Of a DNA stretch of 64,000 bases, positions 17,822 through 26,184 are shown in pieces. Numbering within the stretch: position 1 is the stretch's first letter; each line of letters opens with the position of its first letter. A model generated the notes under the pieces. It was not told the DNA's origin. It was given only the letters and a program-made list of their open reading frames with translations, and did no database searches. The translations under genes and the position numbers were made by a program. The stretch is from JBDTVS01 sp040007095 (GTDB lineage: Bacteria > Acidobacteriota > Vicinamibacteria > Vicinamibacterales > CAVVIG01): assembly GCA_040007095.1 (NCBI GenBank), contig JBDTVS010000117.1:130935-194934 (forward strand). Direction: 5' to 3'.

Positions 17822-18925
17822 CTAGCGTGTCAGGCTGGTGACGATCATCATCACGATGGCGGCGCCGGCGACCTGGATGGCGAGCTCGGCGCGTTCGTGG
17901 AGGAACAGCGCACCGACCACGACGAGAATCGCGGCAAGGACGAGAAACCGCCAGTAGAGCGGTTCGGTGCCCTCCTGCACGCCCTGAAAGCCGGCCCGGC
18001 TGCGCGCCGCTTCGATGATCTGGTTGGCGATCTCGCGATCGGATTCGCGGTCGAGCTCGAAGTACTTCCCGCCGCCGGCGTTGGCGATCGCGCTGAGCGA
18101 CGCGCGATCGAGGATCGCGTACACCGGCAGCTGCGGCGGTCCACTGGTCGGCGTGCGCGGCGCCTCCGGAATGAAGCCGCCGTTGCTCGTACCGACGCCG
18201 ACCGTGTAGATCGGGATGCCGCGCGTTCGTGCCAGCGCCACGGCCTTTGCCACCTCGCCGCTCCAGTCCTGACCGTCCGATACCATGACGAATGCTTTGG
18301 CATTCGGCGACTTGCCATGGATCTGTTCGTCGCGATCGACCAGCTTCAGCCCCCAATAGACGCCCAGCTCCATGTTCGTATCCCAGCTGGTGTCGTCTTC
18401 CAGGCGGAACGGCGATTCCTCGCTGAGATGATCGAGGAAGAAAAAGTAGGTGTTCGGATCCTTGGTGAGCCGGACCTGCGGCGTCGAGATGCGCGCGAAC
18501 AGCGCCATCGCGAGGCGATCATCCCGCCAGCTGATCGACTCGCCAATTTCGCGCAGGAAGCGCATCGAGCGCTGCCAGCGATTGCCGAGCACATCGGTGA
18601 CGCGCATCGACGTCGAACCGTCCTGCAGAATCACCAGGTCGATGCCGGCGGTGCGAATCAAGGAGATGCGCGCGAGCGGGCGCGCCAGCGCGACGATCGT
18701 GCTCATGCACGCCAGCACCAGACAGAGCCAGAACAGCAGACCGCCGAAGAGCTGAAACCGTTCGCGCACCGGCATCAGGCGGCGATGCGCCAGCTGACGC
18801 GCGTCGCCCCGTCGCTGGGCCGCCTGCCAGAACCACAACGCGAGCAGCACCATCGGCACGATCAGGAGCCACAAGTACTGAGACTCCTCGAACCGAACGG
18901 TCTTCAGGTCGATCGACGGGATCAT
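17822..18925 (-). CDS. VWA-domain membrane protein (BatA/BatB-like)
   Basis: The protein is 367 residues. Two N-terminal membrane segments (about 17-34 and 58-80) are followed by a von Willebrand A domain with an intact MIDAS motif DGSTS at 102-106, and two C-terminal membrane segments (about 325-365). This matches BatA/BatB of the Bat (Bacteroides aerotolerance) and MoxR-associated loci, where VWA proteins hold metal-dependent contacts with other membrane or periplasmic proteins. It is the last gene of the MoxR cluster, about 60 bases after the TPR-like gene. That 60-base gap is made of repeated AACTCAAAAC words. Confidence 0.85.
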   Translation of the reverse strand: MIPSIDLKTVRFEESQYLWLLIVPMVLLALWFWQAAQRRGDARQLAHRRLMPVRERFQLFGGLLFWLCLVLACMSTIVALARPLARISLIRTAGIDLVILQDGSTSMRVTDVLGNRWQRSMRFLREIGESISWRDDRLAMALFARISTPQVRLTKDPNTYFFFLDHLSEESPFRLEDDTSWDTNMELGVYWGLKLVDRDEQIHGKSPNAKAFVMVSDGQDWSGEVAKAVALARTRGIPIYTVGVGTSNGGFIPEAPRTPTSGPPQLPVYAILDRASLSAIANAGGGKYFELDRESDREIANQIIEAARSRAGFQGVQEGTEPLYWRFLVLAAILVVVGALFLHERAELAIQVAGAAIVMMIVTSLTR

Positions 18926-18985
18926 TTCAAACTCAAAACTGAGAACTCAAAACTCAAAAGGACTCACCCGTTGTAAGTTCTGAGC
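18926..18985. repeat. AACTCAAAACT-type simple repeat
   Basis: Several imperfect copies of GAACTCAAAACTCAAAA occupy this short gap in the Bat-like cluster. Related words (CTGAGTTCTGAC, GTTGAGTTTTCAG) occur in the opposite orientation at 17768-17798 on the other side of the VWA gene, so that gene is bracketed by the same motif. Confidence 0.55.
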
Positions 18986-19729
18986 TCATCCTTTCCGGAT
19001 CTTTTCTTTGCCTTGTCCGGCATCAGAGCCGCCTTGCCGCTCGTCGGGCCTCACCGGAATATGCATCTTGAACTGCGTCATGTCGGTGTTCGGCGGAGGC
19101 GCGCCAGGATCGCCATGGACGGTGCGGCCCTCGGGCAGATCGCCAGCCATGACTACACCAGTCAGCTTCTGAATCACTTTTGCCGGATCCTCGCGCTTCC
19201 CCGGCGCCGGGGGCTTGGCCTTCGAGACCGTATCGCGCAGCCGGACGACGTACTCATAGTTGTAGGCGGCGTCGGCATCACCCGGATCTTTTTTCAAGAG
19301 CGCCGTGTAGGTCTTGATCGCCGCGTCCAGCCTGCTGAGCATCGCCTGGCGGTCGGCGCTCTCGCGCTGGCTCGCGCGGAAGCCGGCATTGGCGGCGAGC
19401 ACGAGCTCGCTCGCCTGCTGCTCGACGATGGCGCCCGCGACGTCGCGTTTAGACCCCAGGCTGTCGTACCTGGCCAGCCAGTAGTCGCCGGTGGCGCGGT
19501 CGCTCCGGACATCGGTCAGCAGCGTGTCGGCGACCCAGGGCACCCGGCTCACATACCCCATCGATTCCTCGATATCGGCATAGCTGGCGTTGGCCGTGTT
19601 GTAGCGCAGCAGCGCGAGCTCTTCGTGGGCGTCGGCCACCCGGTTCTGCAGCTGACCCACGGTCCAGCTCACGTAGCCAATCACGAACAACACGAGGGCA
19701 ATCGCCGCCTGTCCAAGAACTCGTCTCAT
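18986..19729 (-). CDS. TPR-like membrane-anchored protein of the MoxR/VWA cluster
   Basis: The protein is 247 residues. One N-terminal membrane segment (RVLGQAAIALVLFVIGYVSW) is followed by helical repeats, including a TPR-like unit DAAIKTYTALLKKDPGDADAAYNYEYV-type region around 135-170 and a polar, proline-rich tail. In Bat operons, BatC and BatE are TPR proteins that probably bridge the VWA proteins. This one sits between two VWA genes with a 10-base gap upstream, so it is the likely equivalent. Sequence identity to BatC/E cannot be judged here. Confidence 0.7.
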   Translation of the reverse strand: MRRVLGQAAIALVLFVIGYVSWTVGQLQNRVADAHEELALLRYNTANASYADIEESMGYVSRVPWVADTLLTDVRSDRATGDYWLARYDSLGSKRDVAGAIVEQQASELVLAANAGFRASQRESADRQAMLSRLDAAIKTYTALLKKDPGDADAAYNYEYVVRLRDTVSKAKPPAPGKREDPAKVIQKLTGVVMAGDLPEGRTVHGDPGAPPPNTDMTQFKMHIPVRPDERQGGSDAGQGKEKIRKG

Positions 19730-19739
19730 CGCGAACTCC

Positions 19740-20852
19740 CTATGGAAACTTCTGCAAGTACGGCACGGTCAGCTTGAGCCCCGCGGCCATCGCCCAGCAG
19801 GCGGCCGCGATCAGCGCAAAGACCGAAAACCGCGGACGCTGCGTGGTGTACTGTTTGATCGAAATCTTGCCGGCCGATACCTTGTCGATCTCCTGGATCG
19901 CGCTGATGATTGTCGCTTCGTCCGACGCCGCGTAGAACTTGCCGCCGGTCTTCTCGACCACCGGCTTCCAGATCGGGTCGGTGAACGCGCGCCCGATCGC
20001 CTTGTTGAACGAGACGCGGATGAAATAGACCGGAATCTTGGCCTGCGTCGCGCTGCTCAGAATCTCCTCGACGTTCATGCCGCCCAACCGCGGCCCGCTC
20101 ACCTTGGTGTCTTCGCCGTCGCTGAAAATCACCATCAGATTGCCGGACGCATTCAAGAAGTCGAACGCCGTGAACAGCTTCACCGCCTGGCTGATCGCCA
20201 TGCCGATGGTCGTACCCTGGTCTGGGAACTTGTTGAACTCGGTCAGGTCGTCGATGAGCGAGATGCTGATGAGGATGTTGTCGTAGTCGTTCGTGAACGG
20301 CGTAATCACGTACGACTCGTCCCCGAATTCGATCAGCGAGATGAGGTCGCGGTACTTGCTCTTCATCCGCATCTTGACGAACGTCTCCGCGGCGGCGACC
20401 GCCGTGAAGAACCTGGCGTCGCTCGGCGCCTTTTCGCCGAGCTTCTGGGCCTTGAACGGTTCCATCATGCTCGAGGAGGCATCGATCAGCAGCCCGATGC
20501 GGCGGCCCGGAAACGACACCTCCTGCTGCGTCAGCGACGTGAACGGATCGGCGAGCGCGATCAAGAAGAACGGCAGCCCGGCCAGGAACAACAGCAGCGG
20601 CGCATGACGCACCACCGAGAGCGGCGACTGGCCGATGATCGGGAGAATCGCCGGCATCGCCACGCGGTTGCGGCCGGGGCGCCGGCCGATGATCGATCGG
20701 ACGACCAGGGCCGTCACCGCCAGCATCAGCAGGACGACGATCGCCGTCCGCGCGACGTCGCGGTGGCCAAACAGCAGCTCCGCGAGCCGGATGCTCCGCC
20801 ACTCCGTGACGTTATCGCGCAGAAACCGGCTGAGGTCGGCTAGCGAGACCAC
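19740..20852 (-). CDS. VWA-domain membrane protein (BatA/BatB-like), second copy
   Basis: The protein is 370 residues with membrane segments near 33-53, 84-103 and 340-358. Between them lies a VWA domain with the complete MIDAS motif DASSS at 124-128 and the conserved SDGEDT strand end. It differs from the other VWA protein in having the first membrane segment further from the domain. The start lies inside the end of the BatD-like gene (13-base overlap), which indicates translational coupling. It probably forms a membrane complex with the other VWA and TPR-like proteins, under control of MoxR. Confidence 0.85.
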   Translation of the reverse strand: MVSLADLSRFLRDNVTEWRSIRLAELLFGHRDVARTAIVVLLMLAVTALVVRSIIGRRPGRNRVAMPAILPIIGQSPLSVVRHAPLLLFLAGLPFFLIALADPFTSLTQQEVSFPGRRIGLLIDASSSMMEPFKAQKLGEKAPSDARFFTAVAAAETFVKMRMKSKYRDLISLIEFGDESYVITPFTNDYDNILISISLIDDLTEFNKFPDQGTTIGMAISQAVKLFTAFDFLNASGNLMVIFSDGEDTKVSGPRLGGMNVEEILSSATQAKIPVYFIRVSFNKAIGRAFTDPIWKPVVEKTGGKFYAASDEATIISAIQEIDKVSAGKISIKQYTTQRPRFSVFALIAAACWAMAAGLKLTVPYLQKFP

Positions 20853-22060
20853 GCCCGATTGCCCAGCTCGCCGGCCGCGTGTCTCATGTTCTTGATCTTC
20901 TTCACGATCCAGATGTTTTCAAGCTTCAACTGCCGCACGATTCCGGGCGCGTCGCCGAGCGATACGGTCAGTGCGGCATCATCGAGCTTGGGCTCGCGGC
21001 CAAACAGAGCCGTCGTGAAGCAGGCGAGCGCGGTCTGCAGCTGCTGCAGCGTCTGACGGTGTCTGCTCGAGCCGGCGCCGGTGGCGAGCGCTCCGGCGAT
21101 CGCTTCAGCCGTCGCCGATCCGGACACCCGCACTTTTTTCCCATACAGGAACCCGCCCCGGGTCGTCAGTTGCCCGTCGTAGTCGTTGGCGGTGTGGCGG
21201 GCCGGCGTCTGGCTCACGGCACGGCCGAGCGCGACGCTGCCGGCAATGCGAAAGGCCGCCAACGCCCGGGCGGCAAGCTCCGGCGTCCAGCCGCCCCCGT
21301 CGCTGGCGCGACGAACCGCCGAGAGCTCCCGACCAACGCCGCCGAGGACCGAGCTGTCGGAAATGAGTCGCCGTCCGATCGCGTCTTCCTGGCGGTGGCT
21401 GCGGAGGAACCGGATCAGGGCCATCACGACGACGAGCGCCGCGGCGATGAACAGCGCACCGGCGATCATCAGGTAGACGCGGGCGCGAAATCGTTGCGCT
21501 TCGATGTCGGCGAAATTCCAGGATGGTGCGTCGCGGATGTCGGCGGCGTCGGCCGGCACGAGCGACAGCACCCTGATCGATTCGGTCGGCATGATGTAGT
21601 TGCGATCGCGGCCTTTGACCGTCTCGCCGCGCTCGACCTTCGATTCGAGGTGGTAGTTGATCTGGATGCTCGGGATCCTGACGTCCCGGCCGAACGCCTC
21701 CTCGCTGATCAGCCGGAGCATGTACTGATACTGAAAGAACCGGCGCGAGTCGCTGTGGAGGTCGGGCTGGCGCTGGCCGCCAATCACTTCGAACGGGGGC
21801 AGCTGCATCGCGGCGGGATCCAGCCGCGACTGATCCGGCACGACCGTGGTCGTGTCGTTCTCGACGATGGCGCAGGTCAGCAGCAGCGAGAACTGCTCAC
21901 CGACGCGAACCGCGTTGGCGCTCGTTCGCCACCAGCATCGGATCGGATCGGCATCCACGTTCACGGTGCCGGGCGGCGGAGCGCCCGACGGCACCGCCTG
22001 CGCCGCCAGCGACACGCCGGCCGCGATGATGACTCCGACCAACAGTGCTGTCCTACCCAT
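20840..22060 (-). CDS. BatD-like membrane protein
   Basis: The protein is 406 residues. It has a signal peptide (MGRTALLVGVIIAAGVSLAAQ), an exported beta-rich region with NAVRVGEQFSLLLTCAIVEN, a membrane segment near 200-220 (VYLMIAGALFIAAALVVVMAL) and a cytoplasmic helical tail. This layout fits BatD-type proteins of MoxR loci, which are exported oxygen-tolerance proteins with Ig-like domains. The assignment rests on layout and position, because the sequence is divergent. Its reading direction and the overlap with the next VWA gene put it in the same operon. Confidence 0.65.
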   Translation of the reverse strand: MGRTALLVGVIIAAGVSLAAQAVPSGAPPPGTVNVDADPIRCWWRTSANAVRVGEQFSLLLTCAIVENDTTTVVPDQSRLDPAAMQLPPFEVIGGQRQPDLHSDSRRFFQYQYMLRLISEEAFGRDVRIPSIQINYHLESKVERGETVKGRDRNYIMPTESIRVLSLVPADAADIRDAPSWNFADIEAQRFRARVYLMIAGALFIAAALVVVMALIRFLRSHRQEDAIGRRLISDSSVLGGVGRELSAVRRASDGGGWTPELAARALAAFRIAGSVALGRAVSQTPARHTANDYDGQLTTRGGFLYGKKVRVSGSATAEAIAGALATGAGSSRHRQTLQQLQTALACFTTALFGREPKLDDAALTVSLGDAPGIVRQLKLENIWIVKKIKNMRHAAGELGNRAWSR

Positions 22061-22110
22061 CGTGTGTCGTCCTCTGAACCTCTAAGAACGCGTTGCAGAA
22101 TCAAAACCCT

Positions 22111-22180
22111 GAGCCACAAAGACACGAAGAACACAACGCATCTCTCGGTCTTCTTCGTGATCTTTGTGCCTGTTGTGGTT
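22111..22180. repeat. ACAAAGACACGAAG hairpin repeat
   Basis: The left stem at 22115-22134 (CACAAAGACACGAAGAACAC) pairs with the right stem at 22148-22168 (GTCTTCTTCGTGATCTTTGTG), with about 18 of 21 positions matching. It lies in the 166-base gap between the DUF58 gene and the BatD-like gene, inside an otherwise tight cluster, so it can influence readthrough between the two parts of the operon. Confidence 0.75.
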
Positions 22181-22226
22181 CATTATCAATTTCGCAGCGT
22201 GCCTTAAGTTCTCGGTTCTAACGTTT

Positions 22227-23165
22227 CTAAGTGGTTTTACGCAGCCGCCGTTCCATCACGAACTCGGTGATCGCGACGACGCTCTGCATCTGATCGAGCC
22301 CGAGCTTCAGCACGTCGAGCCCGGCGTCTTTCGCGGAGCGCTCGACATCGTCCTGCCACTGGCGCACGCGCGCAGCCATGGCGCGCAGCGCGCCCCGCGA
22401 CATCACGCGAGAGCTGCCGGTCTCGACGTCGAAGGCTTCGACCCAGCCGGCGGAAATCTTCGGGACCTCGAACGCAAACGCCGCGTCAATCAGGATCAGA
22501 AAGACGTCGTGGCTCGAGTTCAGGTGCGCGAGCTCGCGCAACACCTCTTCCGGCCGGTCGAAAAGAAAATCGGAGATGATGGGAATGAGCGACGTCTTCC
22601 GCATGAATCCGGCAATCGCCCGGCTGAGGCTCTCGCCGTGCTTCACGTCCTGCAGGCCGCGATGGTACTGATAGGCATCCAGGCAATGAATCACCTGATT
22701 CTTGCCGATGCGCGGACGAATCGCCGCCAGATGGTCGAAGTCGGTCTCGAACATCATCAGCCCGAACATGTCCTGGAAGAACACTGCGGACATGCCGATG
22801 GTCGCGATGGCGCGGGCGATCGCGGCGGCAATCGGCACGCCGTCCACGCCACACCGCGTCGACAGCGAGCCGTCGGCCACGACCATGACATTCGCCGTGC
22901 TCGGCTGTTCGAATTCGCGGACGATGAGCGGGCTGAAGTTGGTGAGCGAGGATTGAGGCCAGTCGATCGACGAAAAACGGTCGCCAGGCGCCCAATCGCG
23001 GAGGCCGACGAAATCGAACCCGGTACCGTGAAAGAGGCTGCGATGCTCGCCGATGGTGAACTCGCGCATCCGCTTCAGGATGAGGAGCTCGACCTCGGTA
23101 ATCTCCGAAAGGTTGACGAGAGGCGACTGCTCCCGGTCCCTGCTCGGCGAGGACAGAATCTTCAT
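22227..23165 (-). CDS. DUF58 family protein
   Basis: The protein is 312 residues. The DUF58 signature is at 53-85 (FVGLRDWAPGDRFSSIDWP), followed by a VWA-like core with a MIDAS-like DGSLS at 97-101. DUF58 proteins are almost always encoded next to a MoxR AAA+ ATPase, as here, where the start codon overlaps the MoxR stop by one base (TGATG). The pair is thought to assemble or mature metal-containing protein complexes, with the VWA proteins downstream. No membrane segment is present. Confidence 0.9.
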   Translation of the reverse strand: MKILSSPSRDREQSPLVNLSEITEVELLILKRMREFTIGEHRSLFHGTGFDFVGLRDWAPGDRFSSIDWPQSSLTNFSPLIVREFEQPSTANVMVVADGSLSTRCGVDGVPIAAAIARAIATIGMSAVFFQDMFGLMMFETDFDHLAAIRPRIGKNQVIHCLDAYQYHRGLQDVKHGESLSRAIAGFMRKTSLIPIISDFLFDRPEEVLRELAHLNSSHDVFLILIDAAFAFEVPKISAGWVEAFDVETGSSRVMSRGALRAMAARVRQWQDDVERSAKDAGLDVLKLGLDQMQSVVAITEFVMERRLRKTT

Positions 23166-24205
23166 CAGGGAATCGCCACGCGCTCGAGGATGTCCTTGAT
23201 CACGACGTCCACCGTCAGCCCGTGGCTCGCGGCGTGCGGTCCGAGCCAGATGCGGTGGGGAAGGATGTACTGCGCGAGGTCTTGAATATCCTCGGGATAC
23301 ACCTCGGTGCGGCGCCGCACGAGCAGCGTCCAGACCTTCGCGAGCCGGCCCCAGCAGATGATCGCGCGAGGCGAGGCGCCAAGATCCACGCTGTGCTCGA
23401 CCAGCTCGGACGGCGAATGAATCAGCCAGTCGGTATCCGGGTTGTACGGCCGCGACGCGGCCACCAGACGCTGGATATAGATGCCGAGCCGCTCGTGCAG
23501 GAAGACTTCCTGGCTGATGGCCCCGCGAAGCTGGATGATCCGCTCCTTGGGCATCAACTTATTCAGCCGGACGCGCTTGAAGTCGAAGTTCACGAGCTTG
23601 GCTTCTTCGGCCGGCGCGAGGTAGCCGATATTCACCATGATGGCGAATCGATCGGTCGCCGCCTCGGACAACGGAAACGTCCCCTGTCCGAGCTCGATCG
23701 GGTTCATGGTGGCAATCGCAAAGCTGAACGCCGGCAACTCATAGGTCGTCTTACCGACAGTGACCGTGCGATCCTGGAGCCCCTCGAGGAACGCGCTTTG
23801 CGACTTCAGCGGGATGCGGTTGATCTCGTCGAGCAGGATGACTTCCGCCGACGCCAGCGGGCCGAATTCGGTGACCAGCGCGCCGGTCGCCGGATTGATC
23901 ATCTGGAACCCGACGACCTCGGTCGGCTGGAGGTCGGCGCGACCCTGGATGCGCGCGAACTTGGCGTCGCTGATCGCCGCGAGGATGACGCCGAAGAATG
24001 TCTTGCCGACGCCAGGCACACCCCTCAGCAACAAATTGCCGGCGTTGACCTGGCGTTGCTCGTTCTTGTCGTAGGTTGTCGGAATCTCGGACAGCAGCAC
24101 AACGTTGGCGAGCGCCTTCGCCGTCTCGTACCCGATGAGCGCCTTGCCACCTTCCGCAACAATTGATTCGTGAAACGCAATAGCTTCTTCGAGGTCTGGA
24201 TGCAC
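23165..24205 (-). CDS. MoxR-family AAA+ ATPase
   Basis: The protein is 346 residues from a GTG start. Walker A is GVPGVGKT (62-69) and Walker B is VILLDEINR (122-130), followed by the sensor region AIATMNPIE and the C-terminal lid. MoxR ATPases act as chaperones in maturation of VWA-containing complexes. It is the first gene of a six-gene minus-strand cluster (MoxR, DUF58, BatD-like, VWA, TPR-like, VWA), which is the standard order of a Bat-type locus. Confidence 0.92.
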   Translation of the reverse strand: MHPDLEEAIAFHESIVAEGGKALIGYETAKALANVVLLSEIPTTYDKNEQRQVNAGNLLLRGVPGVGKTFFGVILAAISDAKFARIQGRADLQPTEVVGFQMINPATGALVTEFGPLASAEVILLDEINRIPLKSQSAFLEGLQDRTVTVGKTTYELPAFSFAIATMNPIELGQGTFPLSEAATDRFAIMVNIGYLAPAEEAKLVNFDFKRVRLNKLMPKERIIQLRGAISQEVFLHERLGIYIQRLVAASRPYNPDTDWLIHSPSELVEHSVDLGASPRAIICWGRLAKVWTLLVRRRTEVYPEDIQDLAQYILPHRIWLGPHAASHGLTVDVVIKDILERVAIP

Positions 24206-24297
24206 AGGACCGCCTTAGCCGGACGAAAACCGATCCACCGTGAGGCGGACGTGGCCGATGAACCTTGAAACGGCGAAGCGCCAGATTCTATCTGGTT

Positions 24298-24720
24298 TCA
24301 CGTTTCGCTGCCGGAGAAAAGGGCGATCACCTCAGCCGGAGTCGGGCCGCTCGTCAGGCTGCCGTCCGGAGCGCGCACCGTCCACACTCGCGTCACGAAC
24401 GCCTCCACCGCCAGTTCTTCGCCGCGAAGGAGGCGATGATGCAGGTCGAAGCTGCTGCGCCGCCAGGCCGTGATGGACGACTCGACCGTGACCCGATCGC
24501 CGTAGGTCGACGGTTTGTAGAAGCGCGACCGAAGGTCGACCACCGGAATGCCGGCGCACCCGTACTTCGAGAGCATGGCGGCCTTCGGGATCCCCGCGTC
24601 TTCGAAAAGTGCGGCAGTGCCCGCGTCGAACCACTCGAAATAGCGCGGGAAATACACGATCGCGCCCGGATCGCAATGCCCCCACTCGACGATGACCGTG
24701 CGGCTGTGCGTGCGCATCAT
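24298..24720 (-). CDS. Acyl-CoA thioesterase, 4HBT hotdog family
   Basis: The protein is 140 residues, the typical length for the family. The active-site motif VEWGHCDPGAIVYFPRYFEWFD contains the Asp-Pro-x-x-x-Tyr/Phe pattern of 4-hydroxybenzoyl-CoA thioesterases and YbgC-like enzymes. It hydrolyses acyl- or aroyl-CoA in the cytosol. It is a second hotdog enzyme in the window and is only distantly similar to the one at 6507. It is divergent from the DUF6152 gene and stands alone. The second ATG at 24717 is an equally good start. Confidence 0.85.
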   Translation of the reverse strand: MMRTHSRTVIVEWGHCDPGAIVYFPRYFEWFDAGTAALFEDAGIPKAAMLSKYGCAGIPVVDLRSRFYKPSTYGDRVTVESSITAWRRSSFDLHHRLLRGEELAVEAFVTRVWTVRAPDGSLTSGPTPAEVIALFSGSET

Positions 24721-24841
24721 GCGAGGGACGACAGCGACATGTTCCAGCCCGTCGGCGGGCGATCGTCTTGGATTCTCACGCGCTCAAAATGTAGTCTATG
24801 CTGAAGCGCAGTTCCCCGAACGCCCCGCATGGAGGTACGCA

Positions 24842-25246
24842 ATGAGGCCTCGGTTCCTCGCTCTTGTCGGCAGTCTTCTGGCGCTTGCGGCGGCGCCGGC
24901 CATCGCCCACCACTCCTTCGCCGCGGAATACGACAATACGCAACCGATCAAGGTCACCGGCACGCTGACGAAAGTCGAGTGGACGAACCCGCACATCTGG
25001 TTCTTCCTGGACGTGAAGGACGCGAACGGCACCGTCTCGAACTGGGCGTTCTCGGGAGGCCCGCCCGGCGTGTTGCAGCGGCGCGGTATCGTCAAAGACC
25101 GATTGAAGATCGGCGACGTCATCGTCGTCGAGGGATTTCGCGCGCGTGATGGATCGAACAACGCGTCGGGGGGCACGGTGACGTTCGCCGACGGCCGGCG
25201 CGTGTTCACGGCGTCGAACGAAGACGCCCTTCCGCAGTCGCGCTAG
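24842..25246 (+). CDS. Secreted DUF6152 family protein
   Basis: The protein is 134 residues with a GGAGG site seven bases before ATG 24842. A signal peptide (MRPRFLALVGSLLALAAAPAIA) is cut before HHSFAAEYDN, the invariant opening of DUF6152 proteins. The mature part is a single OB-like beta barrel (VTGTLTKVEWTNPHIWFFLDV). Function is unknown. Members are common in Acidobacteria and Proteobacteria and often sit next to proteins of the next type (PDFSGMW), as here. Confidence 0.85.
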   Translation: MRPRFLALVGSLLALAAAPAIAHHSFAAEYDNTQPIKVTGTLTKVEWTNPHIWFFLDVKDANGTVSNWAFSGGPPGVLQRRGIVKDRLKIGDVIVVEGFRARDGSNNASGGTVTFADGRRVFTASNEDALPQSR

Positions 25247-25341
25247 CAGAACAGGCTGAGGGGGTCAGGGCTGATGGCTTGGCAGCTAGCGCTGATGGCC
25301 GATCCTGCCGGGTGGGCCACGGTGCTTCGAGGAGACCAATC

Positions 25342-26151
25342 ATGAGAATGCGTATCGTCGTGCCGCTGTCTGCCCTGGCGCTGCTGATGGCGTCCTTTCT
25401 GCCCTCGATGTCGTCACTGTCGATCGGAGACACACGAGTCCACGCTCAGTCGCAGGCCAACACCAGCATTCCGCGGATGGCGGACGGAAAGCCCGATTTC
25501 TCCGGCATGTGGGATACACCGAAGGCGCCTGGCGGCCGAGGCGGCGGGGCCACGGTCTTTGACAAGGCGAAGATGGCGCCGTTCAAGCCGGGCGGCGAGG
25601 CGCTGTTTTACGAGCCCCGCACCGGAGATCCCCGTCACGACGAGCCGCGCGCGTTCTGCATGCCGTCCGGATTTCCTTCGGCATTCCTGGGCCCGTACCC
25701 GATTCAGATCGTCCACACCCCGAAAACCATGGTGATGGTCACGGAATTCATGCGCGTCACGCGCCTCATCCCGCTCGACGGACGCCCGCACGCGAAGGAC
25801 ATCGAGCCCACGTTCTACGGCGAGCCGATCGGGCATTGGGAGGGCGACACGCTCGTCGTCGACGCGACGAACTACAAACGCTGGTCGCTGGACGACTGGT
25901 ATTACCAGAACCCCAAGGAGTACCGAATGCACTCCGAGGCCTTCCACACGATCGAGCGTTTTCGCCGCACCGACGCGAACACCATTTCGTACCAGTTCAC
26001 CGTGGACGATCCCAAGATCTTCACCAGGCCATGGTCCGTCGATTGGGAGATGAAGCTGCATCCTGAGTGGGACAAGACAGGCTTGTTCGAGATGGTCTGC
26101 AACGAGAACAACCGGTGTGAAGGCGGGAACTGCGAGAAGACGAAGAAGTAG
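25342..26151 (+). CDS. Secreted protein of unknown function, PDFSGMW type
   Basis: The protein is 269 residues with GAGGAG nine bases before ATG 25342. The signal peptide is followed by IPRMADGKPDFSGMWDTPK, the phrase that opens a large secreted paralog family in Acidobacteria. The rest has conserved Trp and His residues (GEPIGHWEGDTLVVDATNY, FHTIERFRR) and a C-terminal run of four Cys residues in CNENNRCEGGNCEKTKK, which could bind a metal or form disulfides. It lies 95 bases after the DUF6152 gene, so the two may act together. No enzyme class can be assigned. Confidence 0.8.
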   Translation: MRMRIVVPLSALALLMASFLPSMSSLSIGDTRVHAQSQANTSIPRMADGKPDFSGMWDTPKAPGGRGGGATVFDKAKMAPFKPGGEALFYEPRTGDPRHDEPRAFCMPSGFPSAFLGPYPIQIVHTPKTMVMVTEFMRVTRLIPLDGRPHAKDIEPTFYGEPIGHWEGDTLVVDATNYKRWSLDDWYYQNPKEYRMHSEAFHTIERFRRTDANTISYQFTVDDPKIFTRPWSVDWEMKLHPEWDKTGLFEMVCNENNRCEGGNCEKTKK

Positions 26152-26181
26152 AGCAGGTCGGACGGCCCGACCCGCCCTGCT
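26152..26181. terminator. Hairpin between convergent genes
   Basis: GGTCGG at 26156-26161 pairs with CCGACC at 26167-26172, and the outer AGCA/TGCT pair lies at 26152-26155 and 26178-26181. It starts directly after the TAG of the PDFSGMW gene and ends three bases before the stop of the convergent dehydrogenase gene. It could terminate both transcripts. There is no U-tract. Confidence 0.5.
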
Positions 26182-26184
26182 GGT

